Assembly (NCBI RefSeq): GCF_029892095.1
Contig: NZ_JARZAE010000004.1
Location: forward strand, 3,906,001-3,970,000
DNA from: Kitasatospora sp. MAP12-44
GTDB taxonomy: Bacteria; Actinomycetota; Actinomycetes; Streptomycetales; Streptomycetaceae
Length of the DNA: 64,000 bases
Reading direction: 5' to 3'
Below the pieces are notes generated by a model that did no database searches, was not told the DNA's origin, and saw nothing but the letters and a program-made list of their open reading frames with translations. Position numbers and translations under genes: made by a program. Below, one piece after another: positions 51,900-62,212 of this stretch. Position 1 is the first letter of the stretch. Each line of letters begins with the position of its first letter.

Positions 51900-54248
51900 A
51901 TGACCTACGACAGCACTCCTCCCTCCGCCGACACCGCACACGACAGCCACGCGCCGCCCGGCACCGGGCCGCTGAGCCTGTCCCCCAGCCGGCTCAGCCC
52001 GCGGCTGGCCCGGCTGCGATCCTCGCTGCCCGTGACCCAGGACCTGCCGGCCTCCCTGGTGGTGTTCCTGATCGCCGTCCCGTTCTCGCTCGGGATCGCG
52101 CTGGCAACCGGGGCGCCACTGACCGCCGGCCTGGTGGCGGCAGCCGTGGGTGGCATCACCGCCGGACTGCTGGGTGGTACGCCGCTCCAGGTCAGCGGTC
52201 CCTCAGCCGCGCTTACCGTGATCACCGCCGGACTGATCGCGCAGTACGGCTGGCGGGCCACCTGCGCCATCACGGTGGGCGCCGGCCTGCTCCAACTGCT
52301 GCTCGGCGCCCTGCGGGTGGCCCGGACAGCACTGGCGGTCTCCCCCGCCGTGGTGCACGGGATGCTCGCCGGCGTCGGGATCACCATCGCGGTGGCCCAG
52401 CTGCACCTGGTGCTCGGCGGCTCACCGCAGAGTTCCGCGCTGGCCAACCTTCGGGCTCTGCCGGCCCAACTCGCCGGCCCCCACCTGCCCGCACTCGCCG
52501 TGGGACTGCTGGCGATCGCGGTCCTGTACGGGTGGCCGCGACTCCCTCAACTCCCGGGTCGGGCCGGGCAGATCGGCTCCTGGCTGAGCCGAGTGCCGGC
52601 CGCCCTGGTGGCCGTGGCCGGCGGCACCGCGCTGGCCATCGCCTTCGACTTCCAGTTGGCCCGCGTGGAACTGCCGGACTGGCACGAACACGATCTCGCC
52701 GCCCTGCCGCACGGCTCGGTGCTCGGCGTCCTCGGCGCCGTCCTGACCGTCACGGCCGTGGCCGGCGTCGAGTCCCTGCTCTGCGCCGTCGCCGTGGACC
52801 GGCTGAGCGGTGGCGCCGGAGACCTCGACCGGGAGTTGCGGGGGCAGGGCATCGCCAACATGCTCACCGGAGCGCTCGGCGGCCTGCCGGTGGCGGGTGG
52901 TGCGGTCCGCAGTTCGGCCAACGTCCGGGCCGGGGCCCGTACTCGGTGGTCCGCCGTGCTGCACGGGGTCTGGGTACTACTGGCGGCTCTCGCGCTGACC
53001 GGCGGCCTGCGACGGATTCCGCTGGCGGCCCTGGCGGCGCTGGTGATGGTGGTCGGTATCCAGATGGTGAGCTTCGCGCACATCCGCCGGGTGCACCGGC
53101 ATCGGGAGTTCCCGGTGTATCTGGCCACCGTGCTGGGCGTGGTGCTGCTCGACGTGCCACTCGGCGTGGCACTCGGCGGCGCGACCGCCATACTGCTCGC
53201 CCTCTACCGCCTGACCCGGGCACATGTGGACGTCACCGCCCGACCGGACGGCTCGTACGGGGTGGAGCTGCACGGCCCGCTGACCTTCGTCACGGTGCCT
53301 CGGCTGACCAGGACACTCGGCTCGATCCCGATCGGCTCGCGGGTGTCGGTCTGCCACGACGGCTCGTTCCTCGACCACGCGGCCTACGAGACGCTGCACG
53401 CGTGGCGAGCCGGGCACATCGCCAGGGGCGGCCAGGTGGCGATGGTGACCGAGCGACCCGAGGAAGAAGCGCTGGACCCTGACGGCACCGTGCGCTCCGG
53501 GAGCTCGACCGGCCCGCACCGCTGCCGTGCCTGGACTCCCTGGGTGGGCCATCACTGCATCGATCAGCAGGAGGACCCGCACGGGCGGCTGCTGGACGGT
53601 GTGCGCGGATTCCAGACGCACACCGCACCGCTGGTCCGCCCCGAGTTGGCGCGGCTGGCCCGGGAGGGTCAGACGCCATCCCAGCTCTTCCTGACCTGCG
53701 CGGATTCGCGGATGGTGACGAGCATGATCACCAGCAGCGGTCCGGGTGATCTGTTCACCGTTCGCAACGTCGGCAACCTGGTCCCCGTGCCGTACGAGCC
53801 CGGCGCGGCCGACGACTCCGTGGCGGCCGCGGTCCAGTACGCCGTCGAGGTGCTGAAGGTGCGCAGCATCACCGTGTGCGGCCACTCCGGCTGCGGGGCG
53901 ATGAAGGCCCTGCTCAATGGGGTACACGATCAGCCCGGCAAACCGACGCCGCTGGCCAGGTGGCTCCGCAACGGGCGCGGCGCGCTGGCGCGGCTCGCCC
54001 GGGTGCCCGCGGAGTTCGAGGATCGCCCGGTCGCCGACGAGGTCGAGCAGCTGTGTATCACCAATGTGGTGCAGCAACTCGATCAGTTGATGGCCAATCC
54101 GGCAGTCGAGCAGTGCGTCCAGGCCGGCACGCTGCGGCTGGTCGGGATGTACTTCGACTTCGCCACCGCACAGGCCTATGTCCTCGACCCCGCCACCGGG
54201 CGCTTCGCCGCGGTAGCGGGGGCACGGGAGATCGCCAGCGCGGCCTGA
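51900..54248 (+). CDS. SulP anion transporter fused to beta-carbonic anhydrase
   Basis: The 782-residue protein starts at ATG 51900 after GGGAAG. Residues ~40-440 are SulP with ~10-12 helices, including LPASLVVFLIAVPFSLGIALATG and GLLGGTPLQVSGPSAALTVI. A STAS-like segment follows (~440-520). Residues ~545-775 are a beta-class carbonic anhydrase with CADSR (zinc Cys, Asp-Arg pair) and CGHSGCGAM (His and Cys ligands). Such fusions take up bicarbonate or sulfate and equilibrate CO2/HCO3- at the membrane. The STAS part is short. Confidence 0.92.
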   Translation: MTYDSTPPSADTAHDSHAPPGTGPLSLSPSRLSPRLARLRSSLPVTQDLPASLVVFLIAVPFSLGIALATGAPLTAGLVAAAVGGITAGLLGGTPLQVSGPSAALTVITAGLIAQYGWRATCAITVGAGLLQLLLGALRVARTALAVSPAVVHGMLAGVGITIAVAQLHLVLGGSPQSSALANLRALPAQLAGPHLPALAVGLLAIAVLYGWPRLPQLPGRAGQIGSWLSRVPAALVAVAGGTALAIAFDFQLARVELPDWHEHDLAALPHGSVLGVLGAVLTVTAVAGVESLLCAVAVDRLSGGAGDLDRELRGQGIANMLTGALGGLPVAGGAVRSSANVRAGARTRWSAVLHGVWVLLAALALTGGLRRIPLAALAALVMVVGIQMVSFAHIRRVHRHREFPVYLATVLGVVLLDVPLGVALGGATAILLALYRLTRAHVDVTARPDGSYGVELHGPLTFVTVPRLTRTLGSIPIGSRVSVCHDGSFLDHAAYETLHAWRAGHIARGGQVAMVTERPEEEALDPDGTVRSGSSTGPHRCRAWTPWVGHHCIDQQEDPHGRLLDGVRGFQTHTAPLVRPELARLAREGQTPSQLFLTCADSRMVTSMITSSGPGDLFTVRNVGNLVPVPYEPGAADDSVAAAVQYAVEVLKVRSITVCGHSGCGAMKALLNGVHDQPGKPTPLARWLRNGRGALARLARVPAEFEDRPVADEVEQLCITNVVQQLDQLMANPAVEQCVQAGTLRLVGMYFDFATAQAYVLDPATGRFAAVAGAREIASAA

Positions 54249-54281
54249 CCGGCGATCAACCGACGTGCTTCGGCCGGAAGA

Positions 54282-55220
54282 TCAGGAGGTGATCTTGTTG
54301 AAGATCTTCGAGTAGGCGTAGCCGGTGGCCTTGTCGTAGCCGTCGACCTCCCAGAAGGACAGCTCCTGAACGCCCCTGGCAGCGGCGAAGCTTTCCAGGG
54401 TCGTGGCGTTGGACTGAGTGAAGTTCTCGTTGTCGTCGTTGTGCCCGGCAATCGGCGTCAGCCCGATCTTCGCCCAGACCTGGGCGGAACTCCCGCCGTA
54501 GATTCCGGCCAGCTGTCCATGCGTGGCATTGGCCGCCGACTCGGCGTCGTTCAGTGCGTTCTGACCGTCGCCGAAGTCCATGGTCATGATGTTCACCAGG
54601 TTGACGGAGACGCGCTTGCTCTTGGCGTCCTTGAGGAGGTTGAGGGCGTTCGACTCCAGCCCGGTCGGGTCGACCGGCACCGTGTAGTCGACCTGCACCG
54701 ACGGGTTGGCCTTCTGCAGCGCCGCGAGCGCCTGGTCGCGGCGGGAGTTGGCGGCGGTGTCGTCCAGCACGCTGCCCTCGATGTCGAAGTCGAGCCTGGT
54801 CACGCCGTAGGTCTTGACGACGTTGGCGTACGCGGCGGTCAGGCTGGAGACCGAGGTGCAGGTCTGGGCGAGCTCACCTCCGGACTCCCCGCCGAAGGAG
54901 ATGATGACGTTGCCTCCGGCCGACTTGAAGGCGTTGACCTGCGAGGTGAAGGCACCGAGCGAGTCGTTGCCGTCCTCCCACATCGGGGTGCATCCGGACT
55001 TCGGGGTCAGAAAGGCCAAGGTGTAGTCCTGCACTCCGCTGGCCTTGCGGTCGGCCGCCAGGTCGCCGGTGTCGCCGCCGCCGATCTGCAGGTACGGAGC
55101 GGCGTAGTGCGCCGGGAACGCGGTCGCGGCCTGGGCAGGGGCAGCAGTGACCGCGGTCAGGCCAAACGGGAGGGCGGTAGCGGCGAGCGCCAGGGCACCG
55201 AACCGGAAATGATTGTTCAT
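54282..55220 (-). CDS. Secreted GH18 chitinase
   Basis: The 312-residue protein has a signal peptide with cleavage near AAPAQAATA. The GH18 domain has the catalytic DxxDxDxE-type motif as RLDFDIEGS, with the acid Glu at about residue 149, plus GGNVIISFGGESGG (the SxGG motif) and, near the end, the aromatic QELSFWEVDGYD. No carbohydrate-binding module is present. It should hydrolyse chitin in the medium. It converges with the SulP gene (33 bp) and sits under the 55301-55333 palindrome. Confidence 0.93.
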   Translation of the reverse strand: MNNHFRFGALALAATALPFGLTAVTAAPAQAATAFPAHYAAPYLQIGGGDTGDLAADRKASGVQDYTLAFLTPKSGCTPMWEDGNDSLGAFTSQVNAFKSAGGNVIISFGGESGGELAQTCTSVSSLTAAYANVVKTYGVTRLDFDIEGSVLDDTAANSRRDQALAALQKANPSVQVDYTVPVDPTGLESNALNLLKDAKSKRVSVNLVNIMTMDFGDGQNALNDAESAANATHGQLAGIYGGSSAQVWAKIGLTPIAGHNDDNENFTQSNATTLESFAAARGVQELSFWEVDGYDKATGYAYSKIFNKITS

Positions 55221-55300
55221 GACAACCTTTCAGATCCACGGACGGCCAGGTGCCGCGAGGCAATGGGGGCCGGGACGCCGTGAGAACCGGGACGATCAAG

Positions 55301-55333
55301 GGCTGTGGTTAGTAAAGTTTCCTAACCACAGCC
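55301..55333. promoter_or_regulatory. Chitinase operator: perfect 12-bp inverted repeat
   Basis: GGCTGTGGTTAG (55301-55312) and CTAACCACAGCC (55322-55333) are exact reverse complements around TAAAGTTTC. It lies 81 bp upstream of the chitinase ATG. The core TTAGTAAAGTTTCCTAA resembles sites near other Streptomyces secreted glycosidase genes. It is unlike the usual DasR box. Confidence 0.7.
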
Positions 55334-55469
55334 AGATGGTGCCGCCCGCTCCTGCCCGCGTCAAGAGGGCACGCAAACGTCGGCCGCCCCGCGAAGCTCA
55401 GGGCGGCCGACGGAGCTGGCATTCAGACGGATCTGGCAGATTCAATCGGCCCGGGTCCGACCCGGGCCG

Positions 55470-56012
55470 CTAGCCCAGCAGTCCGTTGAGGTCGGCCGGG
55501 GTGACGTAGCCCGGCCAGCGGCCGTCGCGGAACAGGTGGACCCCGGCGTCCTGGTAGCACTGGTCGACCAGTTGGGAGCAGATCTGGTGCCTGGTGTCGG
55601 CGACGTAGCCCTTGAGAAGCCCACTGCCCGGCAGCCGGAAGCGGTGCGCCGCCAAGGCTCCGTAGTCGAGGAAGCTGTACGGCACGCCGACGTAGCGGTG
55701 CGCTGCCGCCACTATCGCCGCACGCTGATCGCTCGTCAGCACGATGTGGCCGGCCGACCAGCGGAGCGCGCTGGGGTCGTAGGCCGAGAGCGGCGTCAGG
55801 CGCGCCCCGCCGGGCTCGGCCTCCACCAGCTCGTCGTCCCCCACCAGGACGAAGGCGTGCTCGAAGTCGGCGAAGCCGTCGCCGTTGAGCCACTGTCCAA
55901 CATGGATGAGGGCACCGGTGGCGCTATGCATACGGACGACGGCGAAGTCGCCCGGTCTCGGCAGCGGGGCGGATGCGGGGTCAGGGGTGGGACCGGCAGA
56001 CGATTCCGGCAT
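55470..56012 (-). CDS. Permuted NlpC/P60 (YiiX-like) cysteine peptidase-type protein
   Basis: The 180-residue protein starts at ATG 56012 (MPESSAGPTPDP). The permuted papain-like order is visible: first the His strand (DFEHAFVLVGDDELVEAEP), then YVGVPYSFLDYGA, then ICSQLVDQCYQDAG with the likely catalytic Cys. Family members act as lipid or peptide amidases. No signal peptide is obvious. The N-terminus is Pro-rich. It lies upstream of the chitinase on the same strand with 249 bp between. Confidence 0.75.
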   Translation of the reverse strand: MPESSAGPTPDPASAPLPRPGDFAVVRMHSATGALIHVGQWLNGDGFADFEHAFVLVGDDELVEAEPGGARLTPLSAYDPSALRWSAGHIVLTSDQRAAIVAAAHRYVGVPYSFLDYGALAAHRFRLPGSGLLKGYVADTRHQICSQLVDQCYQDAGVHLFRDGRWPGYVTPADLNGLLG

Positions 56013-56552
56013 GGCTGGCCTCTCCAGAAAGGCCGCGCCGCACTGCGCCCACTCCCCCGGACGAACGCGGCCGACGGCGGCCGACAGCGGCCGCGCGGCG
56101 CGGCGGCCGGAGAGCGACAGCGACGGTACGTCACGCGGTTGAGGGACCACCGTGCAGTTACGGCAGGCTGACATTACGACAGGCTTACGAGCAGAAAACC
56201 TTGATGGCGGACCCGCGAGGGCTTCAGCGGGCTGGTGATTCCAGTGGAGTACCGGGAGTTACGAGCGTCAAGGCTCGGCACGACGACGATCGGAGGACGA
56301 TCGGGGCACAATCCCGGATCGGCCCGAGTAAAGCAGCGGCCCTAGAATCCAAGCTCACCGCGTCGGGCAGGGGAACCGGCGCCAATACCAACAGGTCTAC
56401 ACCAATATTCGAGGGCCCCTTGTCAACCGCCTCGTTGCCTGGTGAGCTGTTCGCTGGGACACACGGGACAATCCCACCCAAGGGAAACCCACAAGACTGG
56501 AGCTTCTCCCCGGGGGGAAAGCGCCATGAAGAGACTCGCTGAGGAGTTCGCG
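56013..56552. other. 540-bp divergent region upstream of acs
   Basis: It holds promoters for acs (right) and the permuted NlpC-like gene (left). A 16-bp direct repeat TTACGRCAGGCTKAC occurs twice at 56158-56189. The segment 56380-56420 is A/T-richer. No gene is supported. Confidence 0.5.
56158..56189. repeat. 16-bp direct repeat
   Basis: TTACGGCAGGCTGACA is followed at once by TTACGACAGGCTTACG, 13 of 16 identical. It lies 146 bp from the NlpC-like start and could be a tandem regulator site. Confidence 0.5.
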
Positions 56553-58508
<1,956 letters not shown>

Positions 58509-58524
58509 GCCCCGGATCCACCGG

Positions 58525-59812
58525 TCACGCAGGAGGCCGCCCCCGCGCAGTGCGGGGGCGGCCTCTCGTGTGTCGGCGGCTCCGGGCCCGCGTTCGGGCC
58601 ACCGGGTCGAAGCCGGCGAAGGCGACGAAGCCGCGCGTGCTGCCCTCGTGGAAGACCACCTGGTCCACCGCGTCGCCGCCCGCCGGGGCGCCGTCGTCCG
58701 CAGCGACCGAGCGCTGCTTCCAGCTCAGGCAGACCCGGGTGCCGGCCAGCCGCCAGGCCACCCGCGGCCGTCGGACGTCCCCCAGCGCGGTCCGCAGCGC
58801 GGGATCGGCGACGAACGCGGACTGGTCGACGCCGCGGGACTGGCCGGGCCGACCCCCCCGGCGCGGCGTCCAGCGCCAGGTGCGCCTGGAGGTAGCGGAG
58901 CATGTCGTCCGCGCTGGAGCGCAGCGCCGCCGCGCCCGGCAGCGCGGGGATCCGGAAGGACGGCACCCGTCGGCCGCGCCGGTAGCCGCTCACCGACTCC
59001 TGGGCCGGCCCGCACGAGGTGTCCACCAGGCCGAGCGGACCGCAGACCCGAGCGGCGAGCAGATCCTCGTACCGGGTGCCCGCCGCGTTCTCCAGCCGCA
59101 TCCCGAGCAGGCCGCACCCAAGACTGGAGTACCGCACCTGGACACCGGGCGTACCACGAACGGGCGTACGAGCCAGCGAGCGCAGCAGGTGGGCGGCGTT
59201 GAAGGTGGCGCAGGGCCGGGTGAACCACTGCGGCATCGCGCTGGGCAGCAGGCCGACGGGCAGTCGCGGCAGGCCGGAGGTGTGGGTGGCGAGGTGCAGC
59301 AGGGTGATCGGACGTTCCCGCGGATAGCCGGGGACCGCGTCGGCCGGCAGGTACTTGTCGATCGGATCGTCGTACCGCACCTCGCCCTTGGCCACCATCT
59401 CGGCCAGCAGCAGGGCGGTGAAGGTCTTGGTGATCGAGCCGAGTTCGAAGCGGGTGTCCGCCCGGACGGGACGCTCGGTGGCCGGGTCGGTGAAGCCGCG
59501 GCAGGCGACGGTGCGCTCCGCTCCCTGGATCACCGCGACGGCGACGCCGCTGTTCGGCGGAAGTCCCTGGAAGAGCGGGCGCAGGCGGCGTTCGAGGAGG
59601 AGCGGGTCCGGGCCGGTGCGGGGGCCGGCGGGAAGGGTCAAGGCCGGTATCCGGCGGGGGTTCGGGGCGGGCGGGGTTCGCCGGGGCGGTAACAGGGGCG
59701 GCGCGCCCTGCGCACCGTCACCACCTCCCGCTATCGGGAAGGGAGCTGCGGACCGGTCGGCCGGTTCCGCCGCCACGGGCCCGGCCGAGTCGGCCGGTTC
59801 CTGAACGGGCAT
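58525..59812 (-). pseudogene. Serine hydrolase (beta-lactamase family), broken by frameshift
   Basis: From ATG 59812 the frame encodes a penicillin-binding-protein-like hydrolase: SxxK as GSITKTFTA and a YSS motif (VRYSSLGCGLLG). After ...LALDAAPG the frame goes wrong at a run of seven C (58853-58859). With six C the next residues would be GRPGQSRGVDQSAFV and the chain would continue in the frame of VAWRLAGTRVCLSW to the stop at 58525, 428 residues in all. The extra base is either a real slip or a sequencing error. The first ~90 residues are Pro-rich. Confidence 0.8.
58533..58565 (+). terminator. acs terminator
   Basis: GAGGCCGCCCCCGC (58533-58546) pairs exactly with GCGGGGGCGGCCTC (58552-58565) around a 5-base loop, 25 bases past the acs stop. 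It also overlaps the 3' end of the broken hydrolase, so it may serve both converging transcripts. Confidence 0.85.
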
Positions 59813-60167
59813 GGGGTGCCTACGCGTCAAGTCGAGAGGGCCGCCTACGTCGGCCGGCCCGCTGACACGACGATAAGTTCGACTGCGACGCACCGCATGT
59901 GCTCAACGCCGTTCGGGGAGAGGGCAGTCGGCAGGAAAAGCGGCGCCGGGCCCGGCTGCTCCCCGTGCGGTCGGCGGGCAAGTCGGCGAGGCAGGTCGAG
60001 AGCAATACCCATAAAATGCGACAAACCGGATATCGACTGTCGATGCCCCGTAGACTGTCAACGTCGCGACAAGACTTGCGACATTCTCCGAGGCGCGCCG
60101 GGAAGTCTGGTCGGCACTGCACCACAGGTGTATCCGCATGCCGTTCCCGTGCCCAGGAGGTCCCCGC
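59813..60167. other. 355-bp nhaA control region
   Basis: The region is divergent between the broken hydrolase and nhaA. It holds a perfect ATCGAC-T-GTCGAT palindrome at 60032-60044 and three GCGACA units at 60018, 60066 and 60078, in an A/T-richer stretch (60000-60090) that is likely the promoter. No gene is supported. Confidence 0.5.
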
Positions 60168-61505
60168 GTGGCCAGCCCGCCGCCCGCCGAACCGTCGACC
60201 CAGCGCCGCCAGTTCCTCGGCAGGCTCCCACTTCCCGAGAGCCGGTACCTGGCGGACGCGCTGCGCACCGAGACCGTCGGCGGCATCCTGCTGCTGATCG
60301 CCGCCGTGACAGCACTCATCTGGGCCAACAGCTGGCCGCACGCCTACGAGAGCGTGCTCGACCACACCATCGGGCCGTCCGCGCTGCACCTGAACCTCTC
60401 ACTGGAGACCTGGGCCAATGACGGCCTGCTCTCCATCTTCTTCTTCGTCGCGGGCATCGAGCTCAAGCGCGAGTTCGTGGCCGGCGAGCTGCGCAACCCA
60501 AGTGCCGCCGCGCTGCCGGTCGTCGCGGCGGTCAGCGGCGTCGCGCTGCCGGCGATCGTGTTCGCGGTGGCCAACAGCGGGTCCGGCGGACACCCGGGCG
60601 GCTGGGCCATCCCGACCGCCACCGACATCGCCTTCGCGCTCGGCGTGCTGGCCGTGGTGGGCAGTCATCTGCCGTCCGCACTACGGGCCTTCCTGCTGAC
60701 CCTGGCGGTGGTGGACGACCTTATCGCGATCCTGATCATCGCGGTCTTCTACAGCTCCGGGATCAAGTTCTGGGCGCTCGGGCTCTCGCTGGCCGGGCTG
60801 GTGCTGTTCTGGCTCCTGCACCGGCGCGGGGTGCACGGCTGGTACCTCTTCGTCCCGCTGGCGTTCGTCATCTGGGCCCTGATGCACGAGAGCGGCGTGC
60901 ACGCGACGGTGGCGGGCGTGGCGATGGGGCTGCTGCTGCGGTGCCACCGGGAGGAGGGCGAGGAGCAATCCCCCGGCGAGCACATCGAGCACCTGGTCCG
61001 GCCGCTCTCCGCCGGGGTGGCGGTGCCGATCTTCGCCCTCTTCGCCGCCGGGGTGACGATCTCGCTCTCGGCGATCCACGACGTGTTCACCCAGGCGATG
61101 CCGCTTGGCATCGTGCTCGGGCTGCTGGTCGGCAAGACGCTCGGCATCTTCGGCGGCACCTGGCTGGCCGCCCGGTTCACCCGGGCGGAGCTCAACCCGC
61201 AACTCAGCTGGGCCGACCTGTTCGCGGTCTCCACCGTGGCGGGCATCGGCTTCACCGTGTCGCTGCTGATCAGCGAACTCGCCTTCCCGCACGACCTGGT
61301 ACTCGCCGACCGGGCGAAGGCCGCCGTGCTGATCGGTTCGCTGCTCTGCGCCGTGGTGGCGACCGTCCTGCTCAAGCTGCGCAACCGGCACTACCGCCAG
61401 CTGTGCGAGGAGGAGGACCGGGACAGCGACGGCGACGGGATCCCCGATGTCTACCAGCAGGACGTACCGCACCCGCCCCAGCAGCCCCAGCCGGGACGGG
61501 CTTAG
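60168..61505 (+). CDS. nhaA: Na+/H+ antiporter NhaA
   Basis: GTG 60168 is preferred (AGGAGG 7 bases upstream; ATG 60138 lacks it). The 445-residue protein has ~12 helices and the NhaA hallmarks FVAGIELKREFVAGELR and PTATDIAFALGVL, with the ion-binding pair in LAVVDDLIAILIIAVFY (adjacent aspartates near residue 190). It exchanges H+ for Na+ across the membrane. The C-terminal tail, beyond the last helix, contains DRDSDGDGIPDVYQ, a calcium-loop-like sequence. Confidence 0.95.
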   Translation: MASPPPAEPSTQRRQFLGRLPLPESRYLADALRTETVGGILLLIAAVTALIWANSWPHAYESVLDHTIGPSALHLNLSLETWANDGLLSIFFFVAGIELKREFVAGELRNPSAAALPVVAAVSGVALPAIVFAVANSGSGGHPGGWAIPTATDIAFALGVLAVVGSHLPSALRAFLLTLAVVDDLIAILIIAVFYSSGIKFWALGLSLAGLVLFWLLHRRGVHGWYLFVPLAFVIWALMHESGVHATVAGVAMGLLLRCHREEGEEQSPGEHIEHLVRPLSAGVAVPIFALFAAGVTISLSAIHDVFTQAMPLGIVLGLLVGKTLGIFGGTWLAARFTRAELNPQLSWADLFAVSTVAGIGFTVSLLISELAFPHDLVLADRAKAAVLIGSLLCAVVATVLLKLRNRHYRQLCEEEDRDSDGDGIPDVYQQDVPHPPQQPQPGRA

Positions 61506-61617
61506 CCATGGCCCTCGGGTGACACGTCGTCGCTTGCGGGCGGGCCGAAGTGGTGCCCGACTGGCCGGTAGAGGCATGATCTGAGCTGTCCGAAATCTCA
61601 GCAGAGGAGAAGACCAG

Positions 61618-62088
61618 ATGTCCGCAGGAACCGCAGGCCCGACCGGAAGCTCCCGCGTGCCCTATGAAGGCGAGCGGTCGGTAGGGCAGCTGTTCGCCGC
61701 GGCCACCGCCGACCTGTCGGCCCTGGTGCACGACGAGATCGCACTCGCAAAGGCCGAGATCCGACAGGACGTCAAGCGCGGGGTGTCCGGCAGCGTCTCG
61801 GGCATCGTGGCCGGTGTCTTCATGCTGGCCTCGTTGCCGATGTTCAGCTTCGCGCTGGCCTACCTGCTGCGCTGGCTGCTGGCGATCCCGCTCGGCTGCG
61901 CCTTCGCCGTGGTGGGCGGCCTGTATGTGGTGCTCGGGGCGCTGCTCGCCTGGCTGGCGGTCAGGTCGTTCAAGAAGATCGAGCCGCCGCACCGCACCAT
62001 CGAGGGCGCGCAGGCGACCGCCGACGTCCTGAAGAACGCCCGCCCGCGCCCGGCCACCGCGGCCGAGCTGGCGGCACTGGAGCGCTGA
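61618..62088 (+). CDS. Phage-holin-family (Act_Holin-X type) membrane protein
   Basis: This 156-residue protein has GAGGAGA upstream of ATG 61618. The N-terminal RSVGQLFAAATADLSALVHDEIALAKAEI pattern is typical of actinobacterial holin-superfamily proteins. Two hydrophobic segments (residues ~63-85 and ~92-117) are followed by a charged amphipathic tail. Relatives are chromosomal and not tied to prophages; lysis activity is unproven. Confidence 0.85.
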   Translation: MSAGTAGPTGSSRVPYEGERSVGQLFAAATADLSALVHDEIALAKAEIRQDVKRGVSGSVSGIVAGVFMLASLPMFSFALAYLLRWLLAIPLGCAFAVVGGLYVVLGALLAWLAVRSFKKIEPPHRTIEGAQATADVLKNARPRPATAAELAALER

Positions 62089-62212
62089 CCTGCCGTCTGC
62101 GGCCTCCGCGGCGCGGCGAACCGCCGTGATCCGGCGCACACGAACCGGATCTTCTCTAGCCCGAACGAGTGCCGTGGCCGTGTTCTCGGCGCGAATGTGA
62201 AACGCTCTCGGT

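Noticed and set aside
61618..62088. Holin-like gene as a sign of a prophage
   Set aside because: No phage structural, lysis or integrase genes are nearby, and this family is common on actinobacterial chromosomes.
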